From contig ONEX01000006.1 of NCBI GenBank assembly GCA_900316955.1, positions 124,001 to 188,000 of the forward strand: a stretch of 64,000 bases of DNA, written 5' to 3'. Both the position numbers and the translations under genes were made by a program. Below are positions 16,206-24,597 of the stretch, in pieces (positions within the stretch are counted from its first letter, which is position 1; each line of letters opens with the position of its first letter). A model generated the notes under the pieces. It was not told the DNA's origin. It did not search any database and was given only the letters and a program-made list of their open reading frames with translations. The stretch is from an uncultured Bacteroidales bacterium (GTDB lineage: Bacteria > Bacteroidota > Bacteroidia > Bacteroidales > UBA932).

Positions 16206-17984
16206 CTAGCGGATTTCGATGTCATATGGCAGGCGGGCATAGACCTGCGAAGGCTGGTTCTCGCGGAGGTTCCGGAGGGTCTTTCCGAGCTCCTCGAACG
16301 GCGTGTCGGCAAGGATGGACGGCGCCTCCTTCTTGCCGGAGATCATATCCATCAGCAGTTCCGCCTGGGTCAGCTGGGCGGGATAGGTGACCACGTGGTA
16401 GTCGCCTTTGGACAGGAAGCCGGCCAGCGAGGCGGCGTAATCCACGGCCTGGCGCAGGCCGCCGATCTCATCGACCAGGCCGAGGCCGAGCGCGTCGGTA
16501 CCCACCCACACGCGGCCCTGGGCCATGTCGTCCACCTTCTGCGTCTCCAGCGAGCGGCCCTCGGCCACCAGGCCCACGAAACGCTCGTAGACGTCATCGA
16601 CATAGACCTGCATGCTGGCGGTCTCCTCCGCGTCGAAGGGACGCGTCAGGGAGTACATGTCGCTGTGCTTGTTGGAGCCCACGGTGACGAGGTTCACCCC
16701 CACCTTGCCGATGGTCTTGGAGAACTCCGGAATCAGCGAGAACACGCCGATGGAGCCGGTGAGGCAGGTCGCGTCGGAGTAGATCTTCTGGACGCCGGCG
16801 GAGATCCAGTAGCCGCCCGAGGCCGCGTAGTTGCCGTAGGAGGCGACGAGCGGTTTCTCGGCCATGAGGAGCTTCAGCGCGGTGCGGATCTTCTCGGAGG
16901 CGACGACGCTGCCGCCCGGGGAGTTCACGCGGAGGACGACGGACTTGACGGTCTTGTCCTTGCGGATCTTGTCGATCTCGGCGACGAAGCGGTCGGAGGC
17001 GATTTCCTGGTAGTCCCGGCCGTCCACGATCTCGCCGTCGGCGAACAGGATGGCGACGTTCTCCTTGCCGCCGAGCCGGTTCACCTTGGCATCGACATAG
17101 TCCGCCAGCGGGATGAGGTGCAGGTCCTCCACTTCCTCCACCTGGGCGAGGGCGCAGAGCTTGGCGACCAGGCCCTCATGGTCCAGGAGTTCGTCCACCA
17201 GCCCGTTCTCCAGGAAATCCTCCGGGAAGTTGAGCTTGAGGTTGTCGATCAGGTCGTTGTACTTCTCCTCGGTCAGGCCGCGGGATTCGGCGGTGGCGGC
17301 GGAGATGGTCTTCCACAGGGAATTGACCATCACCTGGTACTGCTCGCGGTTCTCGGCGGAGGGGGCGTTCTTGATGTACATCTCGCCGGCGGACTTGTAC
17401 TTGCCGTGGCGGATGAGCTGGTAGTTCACGCCCACCTTGTCCAGCAGGTCCTTCAGGAAGATCATCCGGCTGGCGACGCCCGTCATCTGCGCGGAGCCGC
17501 CGTGGTAGGAGGTCATATAGACCTTGTCGGCCACCGAAGCGAGATAGTAGGAGCCGCAGGAGGGATTCTCCGTATAGGCCACCACGGCCTTGCCGCTCTT
17601 GCGGAACTCGGCGAGGGCGGCGCGAAGCTCCTCGATGGAGGAGGTGCCGCCGGAAGCGGCGTCCGCGCGGAGGAGGATATACTTGATGCCGGGATCGGCC
17701 GCGGCGGCCTCGATGGCCTGCACGGCGTCCCAGAGGCCCACGGTCATGCCGCCGGCCGACATCCCGAGGAGCGAGAAGCTGGGGTTGAAGGAATCATCCT
17801 GCGTCTGCTCGCCGAGGGTGAACTGCTCCATGTCGATGTCCAGCACGCCTTCGCGCGGGAGGACCGTCTTGCTGCTGCCGAGGCTCATCGCCCCGACCAT
17901 CGCGAACAACAGGAAAAAGCCGACGAGCTGCATCACGATGAACGCGCAGATCACGGCCAACATCATCTTGACAAAATCTTTCAT
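16206..17984 (-). CDS. sppA: Signal peptide peptidase SppA, 67K type
   Basis: 592 residues from ATG 17984 (MKDFVKMMLAVICAFIVMQ), chosen because it opens directly into the N-terminal membrane anchor; the longer frame reads into the promoter. The protein has two ClpP-like halves. The general-base Lys lies in HGKYKSAGEMY (N-half) and the nucleophile Ser in YGNYAASGGYWISA (C-half), as in the tetrameric E. coli enzyme. It degrades remnant signal peptides in the membrane. A divergent promoter at 18008-18015 drives it, and it heads the sppA-manA-S4-phosphatases run. Confidence 0.9.
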   Translation of the reverse strand: MKDFVKMMLAVICAFIVMQLVGFFLLFAMVGAMSLGSSKTVLPREGVLDIDMEQFTLGEQTQDDSFNPSFSLLGMSAGGMTVGLWDAVQAIEAAAADPGIKYILLRADAASGGTSSIEELRAALAEFRKSGKAVVAYTENPSCGSYYLASVADKVYMTSYHGGSAQMTGVASRMIFLKDLLDKVGVNYQLIRHGKYKSAGEMYIKNAPSAENREQYQVMVNSLWKTISAATAESRGLTEEKYNDLIDNLKLNFPEDFLENGLVDELLDHEGLVAKLCALAQVEEVEDLHLIPLADYVDAKVNRLGGKENVAILFADGEIVDGRDYQEIASDRFVAEIDKIRKDKTVKSVVLRVNSPGGSVVASEKIRTALKLLMAEKPLVASYGNYAASGGYWISAGVQKIYSDATCLTGSIGVFSLIPEFSKTIGKVGVNLVTVGSNKHSDMYSLTRPFDAEETASMQVYVDDVYERFVGLVAEGRSLETQKVDDMAQGRVWVGTDALGLGLVDEIGGLRQAVDYAASLAGFLSKGDYHVVTYPAQLTQAELLMDMISGKKEAPSILADTPFEELGKTLRNLRENQPSQVYARLPYDIEIR

Positions 17985-18007
17985 GCTTTCATGTTCGTTA
18001 TGAATAA

Positions 18008-18045
18008 CAAATATAAGCAATTTTCCACGAAATCGCGTATCTTTG
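18008..18045. promoter_or_regulatory. Divergent -7 boxes for sppA (-) and the aldo/keto reductase (+)
   Basis: TATATTTG on the minus strand (complement of 18008-18015) and TATCTTTG on the plus strand (18038-18045) sit back to back in the 83-bp gap. Confidence 0.65.
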
Positions 18046-18067
18046 TCTTCGACAAAACGATACAAAC

Positions 18068-19075
18068 ATGATCAATCCCATCTACTCCCCCGCCCCCGAC
18101 CGCTATGAGCGCGGCATCCGCTACCGCCGGTGCGGCCGCAGCGGCATCCTCCTCCCCGAGATCTCCCTGGGCCTGTGGCACAACTTCGGCGACGTGAACC
18201 CGCTTGCGAACTCCCTGGAGATGGCCCATTACGCCTTCGACCACGGCATCGTCCACTTCGACCTGGCCAACAACTACGGCCCTTCATACGGTTCGGCCGA
18301 GGAAACGTTCGGGATGATCATGCGCAAGTCCTTCGCGCCCTTCCGTGACGAACTGTTCATCTCCTCCAAGGCGGGCTACGACATGTGGCCCGGCCCCTAC
18401 GGCGAATGGGGCTCCCGGAAGTACCTGATGGCGAGCCTGGACCAGAGCCTCAAGCGGATGAACCTCGACTATGTGGACCTATTCTACTCCCACCGGTTCG
18501 ATCCCAAGACCCCGCTGGAGGAGACGATGCAGGCGCTCGTGGACATCGTCCGGGCCGGCAAGGCGCTGTACGCCGGCATCTCCAACTACCCGCCGGAGGC
18601 CGCTGCTTTCGCCTATAAGTACCTGAAGGACAGGGATGTTCCCTGCCTCATCTACCAGGGCCGCTACAACATCTTGAACCGGGAGCCGGAGCGGCAGGGC
18701 ATCCTGGACCAGGCGAAGGAGAACGGCGTGGGCTTCATCGCCTTCTCGCCGCTGGCGCAGGGGCTCCTGACCGGCCGCTACCTGGAAGGCATCCCGGCCG
18801 ATTCCCGCATGGCGAAGGAGAAGTTCCTCAAGTCGTCGGCCCTGACGCCCGCGATGCACGCCGCGCTTGTGAAGTTGAACGGAATCGCCGCCCGCCGCGG
18901 GCAGACGCTCGCCGAGATGGCTCTCGCATGGTGCCTCAAGGACGACCGGGTGACGAGCGTGATCATCGGCGCCAGCCGGGTCGCCCAGATCCAGGACGAC
19001 TTCAAGGCGCTGGAGAACACCGCCTTATCCGCGGAAGAGCTCGCCGCCATCGACGAGGCCGTCCGCGGCCTGTAG
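18068..19075 (+). CDS. Aldo/keto reductase, YghZ/L-glyceraldehyde-3-phosphate reductase type
   Basis: 335 residues, full length for the K+-channel-beta-subunit/YghZ branch. Catalytic tetrad regions: [16 protein letters not shown] (Asp/Tyr), [15 protein letters not shown] (Lys) and [10 protein letters not shown] (His). The Y[13 protein letters not shown] insert is typical of YghZ, which detoxifies methylglyoxal-type or L-glyceraldehyde-3-P substrates with NADPH. A TATCTTTG box at 18038-18045 lies just upstream. Exact substrate is not established. Confidence 0.87.
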   Translation: MINPIYSPAPDRYERGIRYRRCGRSGILLPEISLGLWHNFGDVNPLANSLEMAHYAFDHGIVHFDLANNYGPSYGSAEETFGMIMRKSFAPFRDELFISSKAGYDMWPGPYGEWGSRKYLMASLDQSLKRMNLDYVDLFYSHRFDPKTPLEETMQALVDIVRAGKALYAGISNYPPEAAAFAYKYLKDRDVPCLIYQGRYNILNREPERQGILDQAKENGVGFIAFSPLAQGLLTGRYLEGIPADSRMAKEKFLKSSALTPAMHAALVKLNGIAARRGQTLAEMALAWCLKDDRVTSVIIGASRVAQIQDDFKALENTALSAEELAAIDEAVRGL

Positions 19076-19091
19076 ATTGGCAGAAAATCCG

Positions 19092-19099
19092 TATATTTG
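19092..19099 (+). promoter_or_regulatory. -7 box for hisS
   Basis: TATATTTG about 20 bp before the hisS ATG, implying a short leader. Confidence 0.6.
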
Positions 19100-19119
19100 C
19101 AGGATTTTACGAATTGATC

Positions 19120-20460
19120 ATGGCACAGAAACCGTCCATTCCCAAGGGGACCCGTGACTTCGGCCAGCGCGAGATGGCCGAGCGCAACTATATCTTCGAC
19201 ACCATCCGGAGCGTGTTCCGGACCTATGGCTACCAGCAGATCGAAACGCCCGCGATGGAGAACCTCTCCACACTCCTGGGCAAGTACGGCGACGAGGGCG
19301 ACAAGCTCCTGTTCCGCATCCAGAACAGCGGCGAGAAGGCCGAACTGCCGCCCGAGAAGGGCCTGCGGTACGACCTGACCGTCCCGTTCGCCCGCTACGT
19401 GGTCCAGCACCAGAACGAGATCTCCTTCCCGTTCAAGCGGTACCAGATCCAGCCCGTCTGGCGGGCGGACCGGCCGCAGAAGGGCCGCTACCGCGAGTTC
19501 TACCAGTGCGACGTGGACGTGATCGGCTCCACCTCGCAGGTCAATGAGCTCGAGCTGGTGGAGATGGTGGACCGCGTGTTCACCCTCCTCGGCATCCGCG
19601 TGGGCATCAAGGTCAACAACCGCAAGGTCCTCACCGGCCTCGCGGAGATCTGCGGCTTCCCGGAGCGGGTGGTGGACATCACCGTCGCCATCGACAAGCT
19701 GGACAAGATCGGGCTCGAGAGTGTCGAGGCCGAGATGCTGGAGAAGGGCCTGACGGCCGATGCCGTCGCCGTCCTGCGGCCCGTCCTCCTGCTCTCCGGC
19801 ACCACGTCCGAAAAACTGGCCGTCATGCGCGGGTTGTTCAACGGCGGCTCCGCTTCCGGCCTGGTTTCCGCCACCGGCCTCAAGGGCCTGGACGAGCTGG
19901 AGGAGCTGTTCGGCTTCATTGGCACGGCCGGCGTTTCGCAGCCCGTGGAGATCGACCTTTCCCTCGCCCGCGGCCTCAACTACTACACCGGCGCGATCTT
20001 CGAGGTGAAGGCCCTGGACTTCCCCATCGGCAGCATCTGCGGCGGCGGCCGCTACGACAACCTCACCGGCATCTTCGGCCTCCCGAACGTCTCCGGCGTG
20101 GGCATCTCCTTCGGCGCGGACCGCATCTACGACGTCCTCAAGGGCCTGGAGAAATTCCCTGCCGATCTGGGCAGCTCGACACGGCTCCTGTTCGCGGTAA
20201 TGGGCGCCGAGGAGCTGCGGTATGTCCTCCCTTTGGCGAAGACCCTCCGCGAAGCCGGCGTCTCCGTCGAAGTCTACCCCGAACCGGGCAAGCTCAAGAA
20301 GCAGTTCGACTACGCCGCCAAGAAGGCCATCCCCTTCATCTCCATCAACGGCTCCTCCGAAATCGAGGCCGCCACGGTGAACCTGAAGAACCTTGAAACC
20401 GGCGACCAGCAGGCCTTCCCCGCCGCTGAAATGGACAAAATCCTGGAATTCCTGCGCTGA
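19120..20460 (+). CDS. hisS: Histidyl-tRNA synthetase
   Basis: 446 residues. The ATG at 19120 ([18 protein letters not shown]) matches the family N-terminus with the PKGTRDF motif; the longer frame from 18928 overlaps the upstream gene. Class II motif 2 is around [23 protein letters not shown], and the HisA-type motifs are [15 protein letters not shown] and GGGRYDNL. The anticodon-binding domain occupies the last ~100 residues. It charges tRNA-His. A TATATTTG box lies just upstream and a palindromic terminator 5 bp after the stop. Confidence 0.95.
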   Translation: MAQKPSIPKGTRDFGQREMAERNYIFDTIRSVFRTYGYQQIETPAMENLSTLLGKYGDEGDKLLFRIQNSGEKAELPPEKGLRYDLTVPFARYVVQHQNEISFPFKRYQIQPVWRADRPQKGRYREFYQCDVDVIGSTSQVNELELVEMVDRVFTLLGIRVGIKVNNRKVLTGLAEICGFPERVVDITVAIDKLDKIGLESVEAEMLEKGLTADAVAVLRPVLLLSGTTSEKLAVMRGLFNGGSASGLVSATGLKGLDELEELFGFIGTAGVSQPVEIDLSLARGLNYYTGAIFEVKALDFPIGSICGGGRYDNLTGIFGLPNVSGVGISFGADRIYDVLKGLEKFPADLGSSTRLLFAVMGAEELRYVLPLAKTLREAGVSVEVYPEPGKLKKQFDYAAKKAIPFISINGSSEIEAATVNLKNLETGDQQAFPAAEMDKILEFLR

Positions 20461-20464
20461 CTTC

Positions 20465-20485
20465 ATTCCGGGCTCGACCCGGAAT
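20465..20485. terminator. Palindrome acting as probable hisS terminator (REP-like unit)
   Basis: ATTCCGGG-ctcga-CCCGGAAT, followed by an A-rich then TTTTG stretch. Same unit as at 9524 and 10677. Confidence 0.5.
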
Positions 20486-20519
20486 CTCAAAAAAATTTTG
20501 GAATTTCAAAAAAAGTCCC

Positions 20520-20527
20520 TACCTTTG
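20520..20527 (+). promoter_or_regulatory. -7 box for tRNA-fMet
   Basis: TACCTTTG 11 bp upstream of the mature tRNA 5' end. Confidence 0.6.
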
Positions 20528-20537
20528 TACTCCACAT

Positions 20538-20610
<73 letters not shown>

Positions 20611-20616
20611 CTAAAC

Positions 20617-20645
20617 AGGACATTTCTTCGGAAGTGTCCTTTTTT
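20617..20645 (+). terminator. tRNA terminator, also the right half of the first array junction
   Basis: GGACATTTC-ttcg-GAAGTGTCC then a T run. The position after CTACTAAACAGG and the sequence past the T run (cgtgcc..acac, then TTTTGAGTTCGAAAT near 20675) align with the junction at 26790-26870. Confidence 0.75.
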
Positions 20646-20744
20646 CGTGCCTACACCACCACAGGAGCCATCTTTTGAGTTCGAAATCATGTATTTCGCG
20701 ATAAAAAGTGTAATTTTGCTCTGATAAAGGAACGCTATTATTCA

Positions 20745-21317
20745 ATGAAACTCAGGGATTTAATACTTCGCCGTTCAGATAGTTTACGCTTTCTGAAAGC
20801 TTCGCATGAAATCGTCAAATATGAACCCCAGTACTATGATGAGAATGGTGCATACCAAAAAGATGAGTGGACATGTTTCTCCGATGTTGGGAAGGAGTAT
20901 GAGGGAAAGGTCGTAACGATGGAAGATTATTTGGATGTTGAGAACCGATTTATCGATATCACACACTCAATCCTTGAGGCGTCAGGATGCAAATATATTA
21001 CACTCGGTTATGTGGAAGCAAGGCGGCGAAAAGGATTGAAAGAAGGAATGCGTGTCCGAGTACAGGACATAGACCCCTTCCTGCGTTTTGCATTGAGGGG
21101 TAAGGCTTATATCGTATTCATCAACAAAAGCAAAGGTGTTCAATTCGATTTCAGCGAAGATTTTTTGTATATGCATTTGAATTGTCGCATCCCTGATGAT
21201 GAGTTACGGGCAATCGTCGAGAGTCGCGGTCTATATCTTGACCCCCGAGCCAAAAGGGTTGCAATATGTCACGATGATAGCATTGATATCTACACTTTCG
21301 AAAAGACTTCATCATAG
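20745..21317 (+). CDS. Unknown cytosolic protein, cassette 1
   Basis: 190 residues, AT-rich, no signal peptide or membrane segment. It begins MKLRDLILRRSDSLRFLKAS and is rich in charged and aromatic residues, with a beta-rich C-terminal half. No family recognised. It is followed after 15 bp by another unknown ORF, so the two probably form a pair, as effector-immunity or two-component accessory genes often do. It is the first cargo gene after the tRNA junction. Function unknown. Confidence 0.6.
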   Translation: MKLRDLILRRSDSLRFLKASHEIVKYEPQYYDENGAYQKDEWTCFSDVGKEYEGKVVTMEDYLDVENRFIDITHSILEASGCKYITLGYVEARRRKGLKEGMRVRVQDIDPFLRFALRGKAYIVFINKSKGVQFDFSEDFLYMHLNCRIPDDELRAIVESRGLYLDPRAKRVAICHDDSIDIYTFEKTSS

Positions 21318-21332
21318 TTGTAAATTAGCAAA

Positions 21333-21776
21333 ATGAAAAAGAGCTTTTGTTTAAGTAAGGATTTGTTTCCCATTATACCAGTCCCCCATGACGGTGTAAT
21401 CAAGTCAATATGTATTGATAATCAGTGTCTTGTCTTTAAATTTGAAGACGAACTTTCATCCAATGATTCGATAGCATATTGGTTCCCTAAAGCAAAAACT
21501 CTCACCATACGATATCATTTTTCGGAAGACATTGAGTATTCCATATTCAAGAAGGTCAAACCAAATCTGTTCTTCAAGAATGGCGGTTATAAGTGCCTAA
21601 CAGATTCACTGACGGACGAAGACTATTCAACGTTGTTGAACCTTACCAACTCAAAACTCGAGTATATTGACCATCATGTTGGATATGGGTATGGAGGGTA
21701 TTCCATCTATATCGATTTGGGACATGTTGTATTGGCGTGCGATGTCGATGTTATCGAATACGAGTGGAAGGATTGA
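21333..21776 (+). CDS. Unknown cytosolic protein, cassette 1
   Basis: 147 residues, AT-rich, likely all-beta (alternating hydrophobic strands), with GYGYGGYSIYIDLGH near the C-terminus. No family recognised; size and context would suit an immunity-type protein, but that is only context. Its 3' end overlaps, antisense, the open frame carried by the junction element at 21790-21878. Confidence 0.55.
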   Translation: MKKSFCLSKDLFPIIPVPHDGVIKSICIDNQCLVFKFEDELSSNDSIAYWFPKAKTLTIRYHFSEDIEYSIFKKVKPNLFFKNGGYKCLTDSLTDEDYSTLLNLTNSKLEYIDHHVGYGYGGYSIYIDLGHVVLACDVDVIEYEWKD

Positions 21777-21789
21777 TTTCGAACTCAAT

Positions 21790-21878
21790 TACGGCTTTGA
21801 AGCCTTCAATAAACTCGTTCGAAATTTCTAACACCTGTTCTACATAGAAAATAAGTCAGCCTTTTCGGCTGACTTATT
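21790..21878. repeat. Array junction element 1 (left class 3)
   Basis: CGTTCGAA, 16 bp, then core CTAC at 21840-21843, ATAGAAAA and a strong hairpin (AAATAAGTCAGCC...GGCTGACTTATTT). The right half continues GATTATCAGAGAATTGCG, shared with element 3. A decayed extra junction-like sequence (GTTCGAG...CTACTAGTTAAAA) follows at about 21913-21955. Confidence 0.6.
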
Positions 21879-21977
21879 TGATTATCAGAGAATTGCGATT
21901 CTGTGAAAAGTTCGAGATTGTGAGAATCCGTTTTTTTTCTACTAGTTAAAAAATACCTCGAACCTACTACTTCTCAA

Positions 21978-22223
21978 TCACTCTCTTTTTCGATAAGGCT
22001 CTCCATAAGTCACATCACAATCGAATGTACAATAGTCCAAAACATCCTCTCCGTTGTTATGGGCGAGAATAATGGACTGAACAAAGGCCTCATCCCTGGA
22101 GTCTGCAATTATGGCAACCTCCGCATTTCTGATTACGATATGCTTTCCAGGGTACTTTTTCTGAAGAGTCTCTTTATTGTCGAAAAAGAACCAGAAATTC
22201 TTGTCATTATTCTGCTTATCCAT
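21978..22223 (-). CDS. Small DUF5678-like protein, cassette 2
   Basis: 81 residues. FWFFFDNKETLQKKYPGKHIVI followed by a repeated turn (DSRDEAFVQSII) looks like DUF5678, a short domain common in mobile and toxin-antitoxin neighbourhoods. It overlaps the upstream ORF by 91 bases in another frame, so one of the two may be frameshifted. Minus strand, opposite to cassette 1. Confidence 0.5.
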   Translation of the reverse strand: MDKQNNDKNFWFFFDNKETLQKKYPGKHIVIRNAEVAIIADSRDEAFVQSIILAHNNGEDVLDYCTFDCDVTYGEPYRKRE

Positions 22224-22483
22224 GACATGTTTTGTTTTTGAAGGCCATCGAGAAGAAACTGATATGTGGATTCATCCGGACATTCATTTCGCATCATTTG
22301 CTTAACAATCCCTTCGAATTCCGGCGGGCATATTTCAGGTTTGTTCTTCAAAACCCATAGAGAGTGCTGAAACATGTTTAACCTTAGCCATTGTTCATCA
22401 CTCAATAACTGGAGCTCTTCTTTCGGAGCACCATGAGTCGTCGGATACTTTATGTATATCTTTATTTGATCCAATGAGACCAT
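22133..22483 (-). CDS. Unknown small protein, cassette 2
   Basis: 116 residues, no signal peptide. The first ~85 residues (MVSLDQIKIYIKYPTTHGAP...) look protein-like; the last 30 (basic, MSWISRIMTRISGSFSTIKR) overlap the DUF5678-like start and may be read-through after a frameshift. Its ATG overlaps the preceding small membrane ORF by 22 bases. Function unknown. Confidence 0.45.
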   Translation of the reverse strand: MVSLDQIKIYIKYPTTHGAPKEELQLLSDEQWLRLNMFQHSLWVLKNKPEICPPEFEGIVKQMMRNECPDESTYQFLLDGLQKQNMSWISRIMTRISGSFSTIKRLFRKSTLESIS

Positions 22484-22665
22484 AACATGATGTTATATAC
22501 GGAGCACAAGATACTCATTTCCAACGATACCATCAAGTCTTCCCCTGGTTCGACAAGGCCCAAAAGCATCAATTCAGGCCAAAACACAAAGAACCTTATT
22601 ATCAATGCAATACAGGAATACACCACAAACGAGATGAAGTCCTTTTTCGAACCCCCATTTCCCAC
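22462..22665 (-). CDS. Small membrane protein, cassette 2
   Basis: 67 residues with two hydrophobic stretches (FISFVVYSCIALIIRFFVFW and LEMSILCSVYNIMLWSHW). It is the first of three overlapping minus-strand ORFs, an arrangement that looks like a compact operon. No family recognised. Confidence 0.4.
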   Translation of the reverse strand: MGNGGSKKDFISFVVYSCIALIIRFFVFWPELMLLGLVEPGEDLMVSLEMSILCSVYNIMLWSHWIK

Positions 22666-22683
22666 AGTTTTTAACGCTTATTT

Positions 22684-22842
22684 CTCTGAGCCCTCCATTT
22701 CTTCCATATTCTCACTTGCCTGATTTTCAATATATTGCGAAAACCTTTCAACCTTCTTGAGGTCCTCCAAAAGGTTCGAGAATTTATGTGTTTTGTCTAC
22801 TACAGCCGGAAAGTCGAAAGATTTTCCGGTTTTTTCGTTATA
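22684..22842. repeat. Array junction element 2 (left class 1)
   Basis: AACCTT...AAAAGGTTCGAG stem region, AATTTATGTGTTTTGT spacer, core CTAC at 22797-22800, then hairpin CCGGAAA...TTTTCCGG with a T run. On the minus strand an open frame runs through the hairpin into SNLLEDLKKVERF and stops at 22678. Confidence 0.65.
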
Positions 22843-22958
22843 TAAACAACCGACTAACACACTGATATTCAGCGCATTGTAGTTCCGAAATACGTGTTTC
22901 AAGATAGTTCGAGGAAAGTTCGAGGAATTGTTTAGTATAACCGCTATCGCACTGATTA

Positions 22959-23191
22959 TCAACAACTTAATTCATTCGATGTTCTTCGGCTTTTCTTGGT
23001 CCGGAGTAGCTTTACGCTTTTTTTCTGCTCTATGTAATTGTCGACAACAAGATTACAATACTGATCAAGGAAATCTCTTAGGGCTGCAATCTGTGAATCA
23101 CAGTACCCGTCTCTTCCGGGAAGCCATGTTCCCTAAGATACTGCCGATACTCTGGGATAGTCATTTCAAGGGGGGCTTTTTTCGATGCCAT
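22959..23191 (-). pseudogene. Frameshifted small gene, cassette 3
   Basis: An ATG at 23191 opens MASKKAPLEMTIPEYRQYLR but hits a stop after 37 codons. The adjacent frame then gives GYCDSQIAALRDFLDQYCNL and a basic tail to a stop at 22959. The total length (233 nt) is not a multiple of three, and the shift lies around 23105-23120. The two halves join into one sensible ~77-residue charged protein. No family recognised. Assembly error cannot be excluded. Confidence 0.45.
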
Positions 23192-23278
23192 GTTTCTTTG
23201 GTATTAGATTAGCCACTAAAATACGATTATTTGCCAGGTTAAGAGTGTACAGATACGTCAATGCCCAATTCCGCTCTC

Positions 23279-23310
23279 CTTGGGCAAAACAATAATAGTT
23301 GCTATCTTTG
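23279..23310 (+). promoter_or_regulatory. Cassette promoter
   Basis: TTG at 23279-23281, 20-bp spacer, TATCTTTG at 23303-23310. It drives the membrane protein ORF starting at 23336. Confidence 0.65.
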
Positions 23311-23335
23311 TTGTACAACCCTATCTTCTCTCAGG

Positions 23336-23934
23336 ATGGAAAAGGAAAAACGGTCCTTTTATGATTATCTGATTCTGGTCACGATCATCATGGCCTGTTT
23401 GTTTGGCATTGAGTGTTATCCATTGCCGTTTTTGATAAGGAGCACTTTGGACCCAAAGCCTGGCTGTTCGTCCCGTTGGTCATTCTCTTGCAGGCCTATG
23501 GATTGTACCGTAATGACCGTACGGCGAAAGAAGCTATGGAAAAAGAAGAAGCGAAGAAACGCGAACCTGGGGAACTGTTACGCCGGGTATCCCAATCTGA
23601 TCGTCCGGTTTTCATCGTCGTCTCTCATAACTCGAAGCAGGATATCCAATTCGAATTGGATGACAGAACGCTGCTATACATTCTTCCGGATGGGCGCTAT
23701 TTGGTCCTGTTCCGGGAAAAAGTGGGGATCGAAGAGTTCCAAAACGTCCTTTCCGCCCTTCGCACCGAAGTCAATGCCGATGAAGACGTCATCGGATATT
23801 ACGGGCTTCCACATAAAGGAAACCATCCGGATAAACCTCTCGCATTCGTGAGCAATCTTCCCGGTGAATGCCGAGTCATCCCTTTCGACCCTAATACTAT
23901 ACCGCTTGCCGATGCGGATCTGGTTACTTGGTAA
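23336..23934 (+). pseudogene. Two-helix membrane protein with soluble C-terminal domain, frameshifted
   Basis: The first frame starts at 23336 (MEKEKRSFYDYLILVTIIMA) and gives a transmembrane helix. After FGI, at about 23410, the meaningful frame moves to the one starting VLSIAVFDKEHFGPKAW, with a second helix (WLFVPLVILLQAYGLY), a Lys/Glu-rich linker and a ~100-residue soluble domain ending at 23934. Removing two bases at 23411-23412 would join them. The length of 599 nt confirms the shift. Function unknown. Confidence 0.6.
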
Positions 23935-24205
23935 TCAAGTCTGTTCTGCTTACCTCTACCGCCGATATGATAACCTTCTACCGCTCTCATCCTAGTTCGA
24001 GGGCCCAAGAAAACAAGCTCAGGAAAGCAAAAAATGCAAAATAATCCGGATTGTTACGGTTTCTAGCGGTATTTTCACCCAAAAAGTAGGATTTCTAAAA
24101 AAAGATTCTCATTTTTGCAGAAGCTAAATTACCATCGGGCATAGTAAGACATCTCCTTTCTATCAGAAGGTTCGTTCCTACCCTCGCCCTCCAAAAGGAA
24201 TAAAA

Positions 24206-24240
24206 CCCCCTTGTACTCCCATACTTGGGGGTTTTCCATC
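24206..24240 (+). terminator. Leader hairpin before the 42-residue ORF
   Basis: AAACCCCC...GGGGGTTTT, a terminator-like stem about 65 nt upstream of the 24303 ATG. It lies in the otherwise gene-free stretch 23935-24302; a weak -7-like box (TCATTTTTG) occurs near 24108. It could be an attenuator. Confidence 0.45.
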
Positions 24241-24302
24241 TCCAGCAAAGGAGATAAATCGGCCACACCATTATGGCCATAGGTAGAAAGGAGGTGTACG
24301 AA

Positions 24303-24431
24303 ATGTCTAATGGTAATTTAGCTAAAAAAGATGGAGGGCACTACATCTTCCGACCATACGCTGTCAGAAAAGACGGTACCATCATCCGCCCGAAACATGG
24401 CAAGATGTTGAAGATATGGATTAAGGACTAA
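24303..24431 (+). CDS. Small basic 42-residue protein
   Basis: An unusually good Shine-Dalgarno for this phylum (GAAAGGAGGTG) lies 8 bp before the ATG. Product: MSNGNLAKKDGGHYIFRPYA, then VRKDGTIIRPKHGKMLKIW, ending KD; net basic, probably a beta hairpin. A leader hairpin upstream and a terminator right after the stop make it a self-contained unit. Too short for ordinary ORF calling. No family recognised. Confidence 0.6.
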   Translation: MSNGNLAKKDGGHYIFRPYAVRKDGTIIRPKHGKMLKIWIKD

Positions 24432-24449
24432 GTGTCTTTTGTATTTTTC

Positions 24450-24477
24450 GGGGGCGTGGGAGCGCCCTCGTTTTTTT
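24450..24477 (+). terminator. Terminator after the 42-residue ORF
   Basis: GGGGGCG-tgggag-CGCCCTC followed by seven T. Confidence 0.65.
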
Positions 24478-24568
24478 CGACCAAGATGCTTTCTTATGAA
24501 TGAACTATCCATGTCAATACTGTTGATAAAATTTCGCTTCTTTATTTCCTAGTCTGGGTTCAAAAGGG

Positions 24569-24576
24569 TATCTTTG
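24569..24576 (+). promoter_or_regulatory. -7 box for dinD
   Basis: TATCTTTG 21 bp upstream of the dinD ATG. Confidence 0.6.
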
Positions 24577-24597
24577 CTACTAGAAAAGCAGTATATT

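Noticed and set aside
15003-18071. 1022-codon open frame on the plus strand
   Set aside because: Antisense shadow of S4, manA and sppA genes, all of which have clear family motifs on the minus strand.
22928-23212. 94-codon plus-strand ORF in cassette 3
   Set aside because: It lies opposite a frameshifted minus-strand gene with better protein-like sequence and has no promoter.
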